Made by a program: the position numbers and the translations under genes
From: Nostoc sp. FACHB-892
Lineage (GTDB): Bacteria > Cyanobacteriota > Cyanobacteriia > Cyanobacteriales > Nostocaceae
Direction: 5' to 3'
DNA: 64,000 nucleotides
Assembly (NCBI RefSeq): GCF_014698795.1
Contig: NZ_JACJTR010000020.1
Coordinates: 82,914-146,913 of the forward strand
Notes under the pieces: generated by a model
What the model saw: the letters and a program-made list of their open reading frames with translations, nothing else
Database searches by the model: none
What the model was told of the DNA's origin: nothing
Part shown: positions 1 to 9,102 of the stretch, in pieces
How the letters are laid out: every line of letters starts with the position of its first letter
Position numbering within the stretch: the stretch's first letter is position 1

Positions 1-2
1 AG

Positions 3-851
3 CGTGAGCGTTTTGTGTCCTTGCCTCACCGAGAACCACGTCAGCCGGCTGCCCGCATCCCAGAACCACGAGAAACCTATGATGGATTTGGGGAAACATT
101 TGACAGCGACTCAGAATTGAGTAATTTAAATCTGATCAATCATCCTAGTTATCAAGACCTTAATGATAATAAGCGTCGTACCCGCACTCGCCGCAGTCGA
201 ATTGGCATCAATGGGTTAAACGGGAAAGATGAAGCTCGGGTTGTAGCCAATCCACTGCCTTTTGTTAATGAGCCAGACTTAGACCTTGATGTTGAACCAG
301 AACTAGGAGTTGCACCAGATTTCCCCTCGCCCACCCTTGGTAAACCAGGTTGGAGTGAAAGAGTAGAGCGCACTGTAGAGCGTACTAAAATTATCAAGGC
401 AGAGCCAGTCAAACCAGTGGTAGAACCACCGGAGATTAGGACTGTAGAAATGAGCCTTCAAGAACAGGATATGTTTGCTTTGATGGGAATATCTCCCTTA
501 GTGAAGTTAGACCAAGAGGTTAAAAACACCAAGTCTGTGATTATTAACGTGATTCAGCCTGGTCAAATGCCAACGGCTCCAACTGAATCAACCTCAGAAT
601 CAACTACTACCCAAAAAGTAACACCAGAAGTAATTGTAACCAAAGTACCAATTCCAAAAGTTATTGAGCCAGAACAAAAATCTTTGATAGAAGAGGCAAC
701 TGAACCATCTGAGTTGACTGCTAGCCCCTCGGAACGTTTCCCTACAAAAGCTTTCGCCGCCAACGCCATCGCAGATGAAAATGATGCGAACAGCGCCGCC
801 ACTGCTAGCCGTCGCCGCCGCCGTCGTTCCTCAGCGATCGAGGATAATTAA
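3..851 (+). CDS. rne: Ribonuclease E, C-terminal part (5' end outside window)
   Basis: The reading frame is open from the first bases of the window, so this is the 3' portion of a longer gene. About 280 residues of low-complexity, acidic and proline-rich tail are visible. Short conserved islands stand out, such as EQDMFALMGISPL near the middle. The extreme C terminus is SRRRRRRSSAIEDN. In cyanobacteria the RNase E catalytic half is followed by a non-catalytic tail like this, and the terminal RRRRRRSSA nonapeptide is the reported PNPase-docking site in Anabaena. rnhB follows 8 bp downstream, an arrangement familiar from Nostoc, and the two probably form one operon. The catalytic domain cannot be assessed here. 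Confidence 0.88.
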   Translation, partial: RERFVSLPHREPRQPAARIPEPRETYDGFGETFDSDSELSNLNLINHPSYQDLNDNKRRTRTRRSRIGINGLNGKDEARVVANPLPFVNEPDLDLDVEPELGVAPDFPSPTLGKPGWSERVERTVERTKIIKAEPVKPVVEPPEIRTVEMSLQEQDMFALMGISPLVKLDQEVKNTKSVIINVIQPGQMPTAPTESTSESTTTQKVTPEVIVTKVPIPKVIEPEQKSLIEEATEPSELTASPSERFPTKAFAANAIADENDANSAATASRRRRRRSSAIEDN

Positions 852-859
852 TTTGCCTT

Positions 860-1516
860 ATGGTAGAAACGTCACCAACGCCTTTGGAACAATCCAATTG
901 GCTGGAGTTTTCTACCTTGTCAGGGATTCCAGGATTGGTTGCAGGTGTGGATGAAGTAGGGCGAGGTGCTCTATTTGGCCCTGTGGTGGCGGCAGCAGTG
1001 ATCCTACCAGATCATGCTTTGCCAATACTGATGGCAGCTAAAATTAAAGACAGTAAAAAGTTATCTAGTTCGCGTAGAACTCAGCTAGCGCAGCAAATTT
1101 GTGGGCTGGCTATAGACTGGAAAATTGGGTTTGCTTCTACTGCCGAAATTGACAAGATAAATATTTTGCAAGCGACACTATTAGCAATGAAGCGGGCTGT
1201 ACTGAAGTTAAAGGTACAGCCTGCAATTTGCTTGGTTGATGGCAATCAGTCAATCAAAGACTTGTTATTGCCACAACAAACAATAGTTAAGGGCGACGAG
1301 CGATCGCTCGCTATTGCCTCTGCTAGTATTGTTGCCAAGGTTTGGCGTGACGAACTAGTACTGCGTCTAGCATTAAAATACCCTATGTACAACCTGGAGC
1401 GTAACAAGGGTTATGCTAGCCAGCGGCATTTGCTAGCTCTGCAACAATACGGCCCTTCGCCCTTACATCGTCAGTCTTTTCGTCCTTGCCAAATCAAAAT
1501 ACCGAACGCTGAGTAA
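860..1516 (+). CDS. rnhB: Ribonuclease HII
   Basis: Cleaves the RNA strand of RNA-DNA hybrids and removes misincorporated ribonucleotides. The protein has 218 residues, normal for the family. The signature GVDEVGRGALFGPVV lies at residues 29-43 and supplies acidic catalytic residues D31 and E32. KDSKKLS, VDGNQ and SIVAKVWRDE follow in the expected order. It starts with ATG 8 bp after the rne stop, so co-transcription is likely. Its last three codons (Asn-Ala-Glu) and stop lie inside a 15-bp-arm palindrome shared with the convergent neighbour. Confidence 0.97.
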   Translation: MVETSPTPLEQSNWLEFSTLSGIPGLVAGVDEVGRGALFGPVVAAAVILPDHALPILMAAKIKDSKKLSSSRRTQLAQQICGLAIDWKIGFASTAEIDKINILQATLLAMKRAVLKLKVQPAICLVDGNQSIKDLLLPQQTIVKGDERSLAIASASIVAKVWRDELVLRLALKYPMYNLERNKGYASQRHLLALQQYGPSPLHRQSFRPCQIKIPNAE

Positions 1517-1537
1517 TTATTTAATTACTCAGCGTTC
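1504..1537. terminator. Palindrome spanning both convergent stop codons
   Basis: Perfect inverted repeat with 15-bp arms (1504-1518 and 1523-1537) and a 4-nt ATTT loop. It contains the stop codons of rnhB (+) and the DUF1997 gene (-) and encodes Asn-Ala-Glu-stop on both strands. It is positioned to act as a bidirectional transcript end, although neither side has a long T tract. Confidence 0.7.
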
Positions 1538-2112
1538 AGGATTGGCAATTCAGTATTGTCATCGTCAAATCCTCTATCTCTCGTTTGTGATACCACCCAG
1601 TAGCGATAATCCGCCAAAAGTTGATTTAATAAGCGTTGCTTCACCGACAACAGCACGCTTTTGAGCAAACCATTGCCAGTAGCTTCTAAAATCGGCTTGG
1701 GAGTAAAAGAAAATGGCGGTGGCAAATCCACCAACACTTCTAAATCAGCTTTTCCTTGCAGGCGAGTGCCAGTACTTGACTCTTTAGGAGACAAATGCCC
1801 TTTTAAATTGAGAGCAAAGCGCTGGTTAATATACTCGAAACCCAGTATTTCACAGCCGAGCGATCGCAAATTAATTATTCCATTTGATTCTGCCCAAACT
1901 CTCATGTCTACAGTAGGTTGAATACTCAATGACATAAAAGTTAACGGACGCATTTTCAAGCGAAATACTTCCTCAGAAAGCTGCTCAATCCGACTGTTAT
2001 CAGCCAAAGCCTTAACCAGACGTTGAGGCTGGCGTAAGTAGTGCTGAATGGGAATAGGCTGCTCTGGAACAGCGATTTCAACCGATTGGGAGGCAGTAAA
2101 CCGGGTAGCCAT
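1525..2112 (-). CDS. DUF1997 family protein
   Basis: A 195-residue soluble protein with no signal peptide or membrane segment. Overall character and the motif region around LSIQPTVDMRVWAESNG match the cyanobacterial/plastid DUF1997 family, whose function is unknown. The gene converges on rnhB with only 8 bp between the stop codons and ends in the same Asn-Ala-Glu triplet because of the shared palindrome. It starts with ATG at 2112 and is followed upstream by an AT-rich gap. The family assignment is from recognition of sequence style and gene context (rne-rnhB-DUF1997-pheA), not from a search. Confidence 0.75.
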   Translation of the reverse strand: MATRFTASQSVEIAVPEQPIPIQHYLRQPQRLVKALADNSRIEQLSEEVFRLKMRPLTFMSLSIQPTVDMRVWAESNGIINLRSLGCEILGFEYINQRFALNLKGHLSPKESSTGTRLQGKADLEVLVDLPPPFSFTPKPILEATGNGLLKSVLLSVKQRLLNQLLADYRYWVVSQTRDRGFDDDNTELPILNAE

Positions 2113-2511
2113 GAGCGAATAAAAATATCTGTTTCTTAATTTTAATATTTTTTAATAAATTAAAGCTGATTATTGAAAAGTACAAAATTTCTTGAACATA
2201 AAAATGATTGTTGCTTATCAGCTATACATCACTAGCAAAAAGTTGGTACGCTGATCACTATCTTTAGTTCAATAAATATAGATTAGAATTTAAGCCTTGA
2301 CACAAAAACCAGAGTATGCGTGAGTATTAAGTCAGAAACCAATATGATTGCTTTTAAATTTTTTAGAAGAATTTAGCAACAAAACTGCCAGGAAATCTAT
2401 TCGCTAGAAAGTTGATTTCCATAACTTGTTTTCCTCGATATTTATTTCGGTCTATTAGTTCAGTGCGTAAATTTTAGAGATAACAGTGTTTAGTAAGAGT
2501 AGATGTTGGAT

Positions 2512-2616
2512 ATATAGCAATTCTAAATGAGTCGTGAAAATCTCCCATTCTTCTCTCTGTGTTCTCTGCGCCTCTGCGGTTAATTTATTTTTACAAATAA
2601 TTTAGAACTGCTATAT
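2512..2616. repeat. MITE-like element with terminal inverted repeats
   Basis: In the 568-bp gap before pheA, a 105-bp segment is bounded by 17-bp inverted repeats (2512-2528 and 2600-2616, one mismatch). Its interior carries the CTCTGCGCCTCTGCGG string that also occurs, in related form, in the palindrome at 48803-48860. No ORF is present. Non-autonomous mobile element is the likely reading. The rest of the gap (2113-2511 and 2617-2680) is AT-rich with nothing further recognised except, presumably, the promoters of the flanking genes. Confidence 0.6.
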
Positions 2617-2680
2617 TTGCCAAATCCAAAATATCATAATCTCTGTTTACGCATTAAACTTGTAACTCAAGGCTAAAAGG

Positions 2681-3556
2681 ATGACTTTATTGATCGCACA
2701 TTTAGGACCTCCTGGCACTTATGCAGAACAAGCAGCTAATTTTTATGCCAACTGGCTAACCAAAAGTACAGGAGTTGAAGCTACATTATCTCCCTATCCC
2801 ACCATCTCCCAGTCACTGCACGCCGTTGCAGATGGTCAATCCCACTTAGCTGTTGTGCCAGTGGAAAATTCTATTGAAGGGAGTGTTACCACAACACTGG
2901 ATACACTGTGGCAGTTAGACAGCTTGCGAATTCAGTTGGCTTTGGTATTACCCATTGCCCATATGTTAATTTCTTGCGCGTCTAGCTTAGATAAGATTAA
3001 AACTGTTTACTCTCACCCGCAAGCTTTGGCACAATGCCAGGGATGGTTAGAGCAGTTTCTTCCGACTGTACAGATTATTCCCAGCAATTCTACAACTGAA
3101 GCACTACAGCGATTGGAAGAAGAAACAACAATAGCAGCGATCGCTTCTAGTAGAGCCGCTCAACTATACAACCTGCCAATACTTGCTAGCGGCATCAACG
3201 ACTATCCAGAAAACTGTACTCGTTTTTGGGTAGTAAGTCAGGGTGAAGTGAACGCTGGATATCAAGCATCAACAACAAATGCTAGCCACACATCGCTGGC
3301 TTTTAGTATGCCTACCAACACACCCGGAGCATTGGTCAAACCTTTACAAATATTTGCTCAACTAGGAATTAATCTCAGCCGGATTGAATCTCGTCCGACG
3401 AAGCGATCGCTAGGCGAATACTTATTTTTTATGGATTTAGAAGCGGATGCCAAGGAAACACAAATGCAATCTGCTTTAGCAGAATTAACTATCCACACAG
3501 AGATTTTAAAAATTCTTGGCGCTTACAATGTTTTGCCGATCAGCGCTTTTACTTGA
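2681..3556 (+). CDS. pheA: Prephenate dehydratase
   Basis: Converts prephenate to phenylpyruvate in phenylalanine synthesis. 291 residues, usual for a stand-alone bacterial PheA without chorismate mutase. The catalytic PDT domain covers roughly residues 1-190, with GPPGTYAEQAA near the N terminus, VPVENSIEGSVTTTLDTL around residue 70 and NCTRFWV near its end. A C-terminal ACT domain (about 200-285) carries ESRPTKRSLGEYLFF, the element that binds phenylalanine for feedback control. It starts with ATG directly after AAAAGG. It stands alone, with divergent or gap-separated neighbours. Confidence 0.96.
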   Translation: MTLLIAHLGPPGTYAEQAANFYANWLTKSTGVEATLSPYPTISQSLHAVADGQSHLAVVPVENSIEGSVTTTLDTLWQLDSLRIQLALVLPIAHMLISCASSLDKIKTVYSHPQALAQCQGWLEQFLPTVQIIPSNSTTEALQRLEEETTIAAIASSRAAQLYNLPILASGINDYPENCTRFWVVSQGEVNAGYQASTTNASHTSLAFSMPTNTPGALVKPLQIFAQLGINLSRIESRPTKRSLGEYLFFMDLEADAKETQMQSALAELTIHTEILKILGAYNVLPISAFT

Positions 3557-3826
3557 GGAGTTAAGAGTTAAGAATTACGAGCTAACAAGCTTGGACAATT
3601 TCCGTTAATAAATCTACCGTCGCCGTTGGTTTCGACTTCACTGAACCAACTAAGGGATTGAGAGTTGAGCCTTTCCGTAGCGTCTTACAGAGAAGTCGAA
3701 ACTCGTCAACCTGGGTATATTCTTTGTCAGAAATCACCTTAGTTATCAGTTATCAACTAGAGAATATAAATTATTTTTTGTTATTTCTTCCTAACTCCTA
3801 ACTTCTCAGTTCTAACTGCTCACTCA

Positions 3827-4474
3827 TCACTTTTCATTAAATGTGTCTTTAAGAACAGCGCGAGCTGCCAAGTGATTACGAGTAGAGGTTAAAATTTCTG
3901 CTTCCCGCTCTAAACGAGTTGCAGTATCTTGCATTTCTAACAACAATTGCTGCTCTGCAGCAACACCGTAAAGATTACTAGCTACCCAATAAGATAACTC
4001 TGTTGGTAGGTCAGGCAAATCTTCTGGTAGTTCGATATTTTGCTCGGTTAATTTACTTGACAGACGCACAACATCTCGCAGTAGTTGTTCTACCTCAGAA
4101 GACAAAGGTCGCAAATCTTTTGTGGGTGGTTGATCTTCAATCCACTCAACTAAGCCAACGCGGTATGGCTTTTCACGAACATACTCTAACACACGGAATC
4201 TTTGCTGCCCTAACGTCAACATCTTGATCCGATCATCTGGCAATCGTTGATGATGAACGATTTCGGCACAGCAACCAGTGTTTGCAATTGTACCTGTGGC
4301 TGGATCGAACATCAAAACACCAAACCTGCGATCGCTCTCCAGAATCGTGTTCATCATGATTCTGTAGCGAAATTCAAAGATGTGCAAAGGCAATGGTCTA
4401 GTAGGAAACAGAACTAATTCGGGTAACGGGAACAGAGGTAGTTCACGAACTGCAATTTTAGAAGATGATGTCAT
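3827..4474 (-). CDS. Lon N-terminal (substrate-binding) domain protein
   Basis: A 215-residue protein consisting of the LON substrate-binding domain only. It begins with the typical RELPLFPLPELVLFP strand and has HIFEFRYRIMM and FGVLMFD further on. No AAA+ or Ser-Lys protease domain follows, so it is not a Lon protease. Such single-domain proteins are widespread in cyanobacteria with unproven function; a role in binding unfolded protein is an inference from the domain. It lies downstream of the rpsJ terminator in the same direction, so it is probably transcribed separately. The 270-bp gap to pheA holds only short GTTAAGA/CTAACTC-type repeats. Confidence 0.85.
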   Translation of the reverse strand: MTSSSKIAVRELPLFPLPELVLFPTRPLPLHIFEFRYRIMMNTILESDRRFGVLMFDPATGTIANTGCCAEIVHHQRLPDDRIKMLTLGQQRFRVLEYVREKPYRVGLVEWIEDQPPTKDLRPLSSEVEQLLRDVVRLSSKLTEQNIELPEDLPDLPTELSYWVASNLYGVAAEQQLLLEMQDTATRLEREAEILTSTRNHLAARAVLKDTFNEK

Positions 4475-4571
4475 TGTTACCTTGGTATAAACTTAATCTT
4501 TAAAATTTATTTTTCTCTGCTTTTCCCGTACTTTATCTACATTCTATCATTTGTTTCCTAGCTAAATAAAA

Positions 4572-4596
4572 GCCCTGAGATATATTTCTTCAGGGC
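4572..4596 (-). terminator. Intrinsic terminator of the str operon
   Basis: On the minus strand a hairpin with 7-bp arms GCCCTGA/TCAGGGC is followed by TTTTATTT. It lies 70 bp after the rpsJ stop and before the Lon-domain gene. Confidence 0.75.
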
Positions 4597-4665
4597 CATG
4601 TAAAAATTCATACTAATATCATTTGTCTTTTGTCCTTTGTTAATGACTAATGACCAATGACTAAA

Positions 4666-4983
4666 TTAAAGTTTAACTTCGATATCCACACCCGATGGTA
4701 GATCCAATTTCATCAGGGCATCAATAGTCTTAGAAGAAGGCTGATAAATGTCAATAATCCGGCGATGAGTACGAGTTTCAAAATGTTCTCGTGAATCTTT
4801 ATCTACGTGAGGTGATCGCAGTACACAATAGATCCGGCGTTTTGTTGGTAAAGGAATTGGGCCTACGGCTGTAGCATTGGTGCGGTTAGCTGTGTCTACA
4901 ATCTTCTCGCAAGATGTGTCTAATAAGCGTCGGTCAAAAGCCTGTAAGCGAATTCTAATTTTTTGCTGCTGTAGAGTTGCCAT
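4666..4983 (-). CDS. rpsJ: 30S ribosomal protein S10
   Basis: 105 residues, full length for S10, a head protein of the small subunit and also the NusE antitermination partner. Hallmarks are KIRIRLQAFDRRLLD at the N terminus, GPIPLPTKRRIYCVLRSPHV in the loop region and THRRIIDIYQP toward the end. It is the last gene of the rpsL-rpsG-fusA-tuf-rpsJ block. A 179-bp spacer with a strong hairpin separates it from tuf, so its level may be set separately by partial termination or by a promoter of its own. Confidence 0.98.
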   Translation of the reverse strand: MATLQQQKIRIRLQAFDRRLLDTSCEKIVDTANRTNATAVGPIPLPTKRRIYCVLRSPHVDKDSREHFETRTHRRIIDIYQPSSKTIDALMKLDLPSGVDIEVKL

Positions 4984-5106
4984 CTTTAATTGTCCAGGTT
5001 CTGCGTAATTAAGGGAGTATTTACAGGTTAAAGGTTACAGGGTAAAGGTTACAGAAAACTATTACTTGTCCCCTGTAACCTATTACCTTATTTATGGAGG
5101 GAAGAG

Positions 5107-5144
5107 AAAGGAGCAGAGAGGCATTATACCATCTCTGCTCCTTT
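5107..5144 (-). terminator. Strong hairpin between tuf and rpsJ
   Basis: Perfect 13-bp arms AAAGGAGCAGAGA (5107-5119) and its complement (5132-5144) with a 12-nt loop. It begins 19 bp beyond the tuf stop codon on the minus strand. Only a C/T-rich tract, not a T run, follows, so partial termination or 3'-end protection of tuf mRNA is plausible. A second inverted repeat built on GGTTACAGGG/CCCTGTAACC lies next to it, closer to rpsJ. Confidence 0.6.
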
Positions 5145-5162
5145 GTTATGAGCGAAAAGGTG

Positions 5163-6392
5163 CTATTTGAGAATTTTGGAGACGACACCAGCACCGATGG
5201 TGCGACCACCTTCGCGGATAGCGAAGCGCATTCCTTGTTCAATAGCGATCGCGTTGATCAATTCTACTGTCATCTTGATGCGATCGCCTGGCATCACCAT
5301 TTCTACTTCTTTGCCTTCATCGGAGGTGTAGGCTTTGATAGTACCAGTTACATCGGTTGTCCGTACATAGAACTGGGGACGGTAGCCAGCGAAAAATGGA
5401 GTCTTACGACCACCTTCTTTCTCTGTTAGGACGTATACTTCACCTTCAAATTCCATGTGAGGTTTAATTGAACCTGGTTTGGCGATTACCATACCCCGTT
5501 CAATATCAGCCTTCTGGATACCCCGGAGTAGTACGCCAGCATTATCTCCAGCCATACCTTGTTCCAGACTCTTCTTGAACATCTCAATACCAGTTACGGT
5601 AGTGGCGCGAGTATCTCTGATACCCACTAGTTCAACGTTATCGCCAACTTTGACAACACCCCGTTCAATCCGACCGGTGGCAACAGTACCACGACCTGTA
5701 ATTGAGAATACGTCTTCTACAGCCATCAGGAAGGGCTTATCAACATCCCGCTCAGGAGTGGGGATAAAAGAATCCACAGCGTCCATCAATTCGTAGATTT
5801 TATCTACCCAAGGATTTTCGCCTTTTTTGGTCTTAGGATTCTTGGTCATTGCTTCAAGAGCTTGCAGACCAGAGCCTTTGATAATGGGGATATCATCGCC
5901 AGGGAAATCATAGCTACTTAATAGTTCTCTAAGTTCTAGTTCAACTAGTTCTAAGAGTTCTGGGTCATCCATCAAGTCTTCTTTGTTCAAGAATACAACT
6001 AGACTGGGAACGCCCACTTGTTTTGCTAACAGAATATGTTCGCGGGTTTGGGGCATAGGACCATCGGTAGCAGCTACTACGAGGATACCTCCATCCATCT
6101 GAGCAGCCCCGGTGATCATGTTCTTCACATAGTCAGCGTGTCCAGGACAGTCTACGTGAGCATAGTGCCGATTTTCGGTTTCATACTCAACGTGAGCAGT
6201 GTTGATGGTAATACCCCGTGCCTTTTCTTCTGGCGCGTTATCGATTTGATCGTAGCCCTTAGCTGTAGCTTGACCAAGAGCTGCCAAGGTCAAGGTGATA
6301 GCTGCTGTTAACGTGGTTTTACCGTGGTCAACGTGGCCAATAGTACCGATATTGATGTGGGGTTTATTTCTTTCAAACTTTGCGCGTGCCAT
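5163..6392 (-). CDS. tuf: Elongation factor Tu
   Basis: 409 residues, the usual cyanobacterial length. Delivers aminoacyl-tRNA to the ribosome as a GTPase. The P-loop GHVDHGKTTLTAAI lies around residues 18-31, switch II is in DCPGHADYVKNMITGA, and NKEDL gives base specificity. Domains II and III follow intact (FSITGRGTVATGRIERG, EMVMPGD). It is 23 bp downstream of fusA in the str operon and is followed by a strong hairpin. Confidence 0.99.
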   Translation of the reverse strand: MARAKFERNKPHINIGTIGHVDHGKTTLTAAITLTLAALGQATAKGYDQIDNAPEEKARGITINTAHVEYETENRHYAHVDCPGHADYVKNMITGAAQMDGGILVVAATDGPMPQTREHILLAKQVGVPSLVVFLNKEDLMDDPELLELVELELRELLSSYDFPGDDIPIIKGSGLQALEAMTKNPKTKKGENPWVDKIYELMDAVDSFIPTPERDVDKPFLMAVEDVFSITGRGTVATGRIERGVVKVGDNVELVGIRDTRATTVTGIEMFKKSLEQGMAGDNAGVLLRGIQKADIERGMVIAKPGSIKPHMEFEGEVYVLTEKEGGRKTPFFAGYRPQFYVRTTDVTGTIKAYTSDEGKEVEMVMPGDRIKMTVELINAIAIEQGMRFAIREGGRTIGAGVVSKILK

Positions 6393-6415
6393 GAATGCTC
6401 ATTTCCTTATTTTAA

Positions 6416-8494
6416 CTAAGCGTTCCCTTTGCTTTTTGCAATGATAGTTTCAGCTACGCTGCGAGGCACCTCTTCGTAGTGGCTGAACTCCATCGTGAAG
6501 ATACCCCGACCTTGCGTTTTTGATCGGATATCAGTGGCGTAGCCAAACATGGTCGCCAGTGGAACTTTGGATGCGACCTTAGCAAGTCCCTGTTCGGTGC
6601 TTTGGCTTTCAATCTGCCCTCGGCGGGCGATGAGGTCGCCAATGACGTTCCCGATATAGTCTTCAGGAACTTCAACCTCAACTTTCATCATAGGTTCTAA
6701 GATGACAGGTGAAGCTTTCAATACAGCTTCTTTCATCGCCATTGAGCCAGCGATTTTGAAAGCCATTTCCGAAGAGTCTACATCGTGATATGACCCATCA
6801 ATTAGCGTGGCTTTAACGTCAATCAAGGGATATCCAGCTAGAACACCGGATTCACAGCTTTCTTTCATTCCTTGTTCTGCGGGGCCAACGTACTCTTTAG
6901 GTACTGAACCACCGGCAATTTTGGAGACGAATTCAAAGCCAGTACCGGGATCTCCAGGCTCCAAATTGATCACAACGTGACCGTATTGACCTTTACCACC
7001 ACTTTGGCGGATGAATTTGCCCTCAACTTTGTTCACGGCTTTCCGAATTGTTTCTCGGTAAGCTACTTGAGGCGCACCTACATTCGCTTCCACCTTGAAT
7101 TCTCGTAACATTCGGTCTACTAGAATTTCTAGGTGTAACTCTCCCATCCCCGCGATCACGGTTTGGTTTGTTTCCGGATCGACGCGGACACGGAAGGTGG
7201 GGTCTTCTTCTGAGAGAGATTGCAGAGCCTTGGACAGCTTGTCCATGTCGTTCTTGGTTTTGGGTTCTACCGCCACCGAGATCACAGGCTCAGGAATGAA
7301 TAGGGATTCCAGAATTACTGGTGATCCATCATCACAGAGCGTATCACCTGTCAAGGTGTCTTTTAATCCAAGAGCTGCTCCTAAATCACCCGCCCGCAGT
7401 TCGTCAACATCTTGCCGATCGTCTGCTTTCATTAGAACTAAGCGGGAAATCCGTTCTTTTTTATTCTTACTAGCGTTGAGAACGTAGCTGCCCTTTTTCA
7501 GGACACCAGAATAAACGCGAACAAATGTCAGGCGACCATAAGGGTCAGCCATAATCTTGAATGCCAGAGCTGCTAGGGGTTCGTTGTCATCAGCCCGCCG
7601 CTCAACAGTATCACCATTGGGCAGTAAGCCTTGAATTGGCGGTACTTCACTTGGCGCTGGCAGATAATCTACAACAGCATCCAGCATCAACTGCACGCCT
7701 TTGTTTTTAAATGCTGAACCGCAAAGTACTGGTACAATCGTCCCCGCAATTGTACCTTTACGCAGGGCAGTCCGAACTTCCTCTTCTGTAAGTTCTTCGC
7801 CCTCGAAGTACTTAGTCATCAGAGCATCATCGGTTTCTGCTGCGGCTTCTATTAGCTTGGTGCGGAATTCGTCTACCTGGGCTTGTAATTCTTCCGGAAT
7901 ATCCGTTTCTTGGATATCAGTACCTTGGTCATTGGCGTAAATATACGCACGTTGCCGTACTAGGTCAACAATACCTTGGAAGTCGTTTTCACTACCAATT
8001 GGTAGTTGAATAGCGATCGCATTCGCCCGTAAGCGATCGCGTATTTGATCGTGAACTTTATAAAAGTTCGCTCCGGTGCGATCCATCTTGTTGATAAAGG
8101 CTATCCGAGGAACTTTGTAGCGTTCTGCTTGCCGCCACACTGTCTCAGACTGCGGTTGCACGCCGCCCACAGAACAAAATACTGCGATTACACCATCCAA
8201 CACGCGCATGGAACGCTCAACTTCAATTGTGAAGTCTACGTGACCCGGAGTATCGATAATGTTTATTTGATGATCTTTCCAACTGGTACTGATAGCAGCA
8301 GCAGTAATCGTAATTCCCCGCTCCCGCTCCTGATCCATCCAGTCTGTGACGGCAGTTCCTTCATGAACTTCGCCAATTTTATGAATTATCCCAGAGTAAA
8401 ATAATATTCTCTCTGTTGTTGTTGTTTTGCCCGCATCTATATGCGCCGCAATACCAATGTTGCGTACTTTCTCTAGCGGGATCGTGCGTGCCAC
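6416..8494 (-). CDS. fusA: Elongation factor G
   Basis: 692 residues, full length. The translocation GTPase. G1 AHIDAGKTTTTERIL is near residue 17, G3 is DTPGHVDFTIEVERSMRVLDG, and G4 is NKMDRTGANF. All later domains are present, including GGKGQYGHVVI and the C-terminal QGRGIFTMEFSHYEEVP. It is the third gene of the str operon, 137 bp after rpsG and 23 bp before tuf. The upstream spacer holds a small CGATATA inverted repeat. Confidence 0.99.
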   Translation of the reverse strand: MARTIPLEKVRNIGIAAHIDAGKTTTTERILFYSGIIHKIGEVHEGTAVTDWMDQERERGITITAAAISTSWKDHQINIIDTPGHVDFTIEVERSMRVLDGVIAVFCSVGGVQPQSETVWRQAERYKVPRIAFINKMDRTGANFYKVHDQIRDRLRANAIAIQLPIGSENDFQGIVDLVRQRAYIYANDQGTDIQETDIPEELQAQVDEFRTKLIEAAAETDDALMTKYFEGEELTEEEVRTALRKGTIAGTIVPVLCGSAFKNKGVQLMLDAVVDYLPAPSEVPPIQGLLPNGDTVERRADDNEPLAALAFKIMADPYGRLTFVRVYSGVLKKGSYVLNASKNKKERISRLVLMKADDRQDVDELRAGDLGAALGLKDTLTGDTLCDDGSPVILESLFIPEPVISVAVEPKTKNDMDKLSKALQSLSEEDPTFRVRVDPETNQTVIAGMGELHLEILVDRMLREFKVEANVGAPQVAYRETIRKAVNKVEGKFIRQSGGKGQYGHVVINLEPGDPGTGFEFVSKIAGGSVPKEYVGPAEQGMKESCESGVLAGYPLIDVKATLIDGSYHDVDSSEMAFKIAGSMAMKEAVLKASPVILEPMMKVEVEVPEDYIGNVIGDLIARRGQIESQSTEQGLAKVASKVPLATMFGYATDIRSKTQGRGIFTMEFSHYEEVPRSVAETIIAKSKGNA

Positions 8495-8631
8495 AGCTAC
8501 CTCCTATAGTTTTTGCCTCATGATATCTTGTATATTACTCTTTGTTAAGATTCTATACTTTTAGGGAAAACCGTCTTTTTTGTAAATCTTACGATATACC
8601 GCTTCAGCAACGCGATATATCGCTTTTTTAC

Positions 8632-9102
8632 TTAATAACGATAGTGTGCAAATGCTTTGTTAGCTTCCGCCATCCGGTGCGTTTCTTCGCGTTTCCGAAT
8701 TGCATTGCCAGTTTCATTGGCAGCATCCATTAACTCATTTGCCAGTTTGCTTGCCATTGTCCGGCCTGGTCTCGACCGAGAATATTGCACTAACCAACGC
8801 AGTGCTAGGGTAGTACCGCGTTCTGTACGCACTTCCATTGGTACTTGGTAGGTTGCTCCACCTACTCGCCGAGCTTTTACTTCTACTAAAGGCGTGGCAT
8901 TTCGCACTGCTCTTTCAAAGGTTTCTAAAGCACCAGCACCAGTGCGTTCTTCAATAGTTTTCAACGCTTCATAAACAATCCGTGCGGCAAGTGATTTTTT
9001 GCCATGACGCATGATCCGCCTGATAATCATGCTCACAAGGCGACTGTTATATACGGAGTCAGACGGAACTGGGCGCCTTTGAATAACACCACGACGAGAC
9101 AT
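8632..9102 (-). CDS. rpsG: 30S ribosomal protein S7
   Basis: 156 residues, full length. An assembly-initiating protein of the small-subunit head. Recognised by MSRRGVIQRRPVPSD, IIRRIMRHGKKSLA, YQVPMEVRTERG and the C-terminal HRMAEANKAFAHYRY. It sits between rpsL and fusA as in other str operons but is separated from rpsL by an unusually long 528-bp spacer. Confidence 0.99.
   Translation of the reverse strand: MSRRGVIQRRPVPSDSVYNSRLVSMIIRRIMRHGKKSLAARIVYEALKTIEERTGAGALETFERAVRNATPLVEVKARRVGGATYQVPMEVRTERGTTLALRWLVQYSRSRPGRTMASKLANELMDAANETGNAIRKREETHRMAEANKAFAHYRY

Noticed and set aside
5094..5429. Plus-strand open frame over the tuf end
   Set aside because: Antisense shadow of the highly biased tuf coding sequence.
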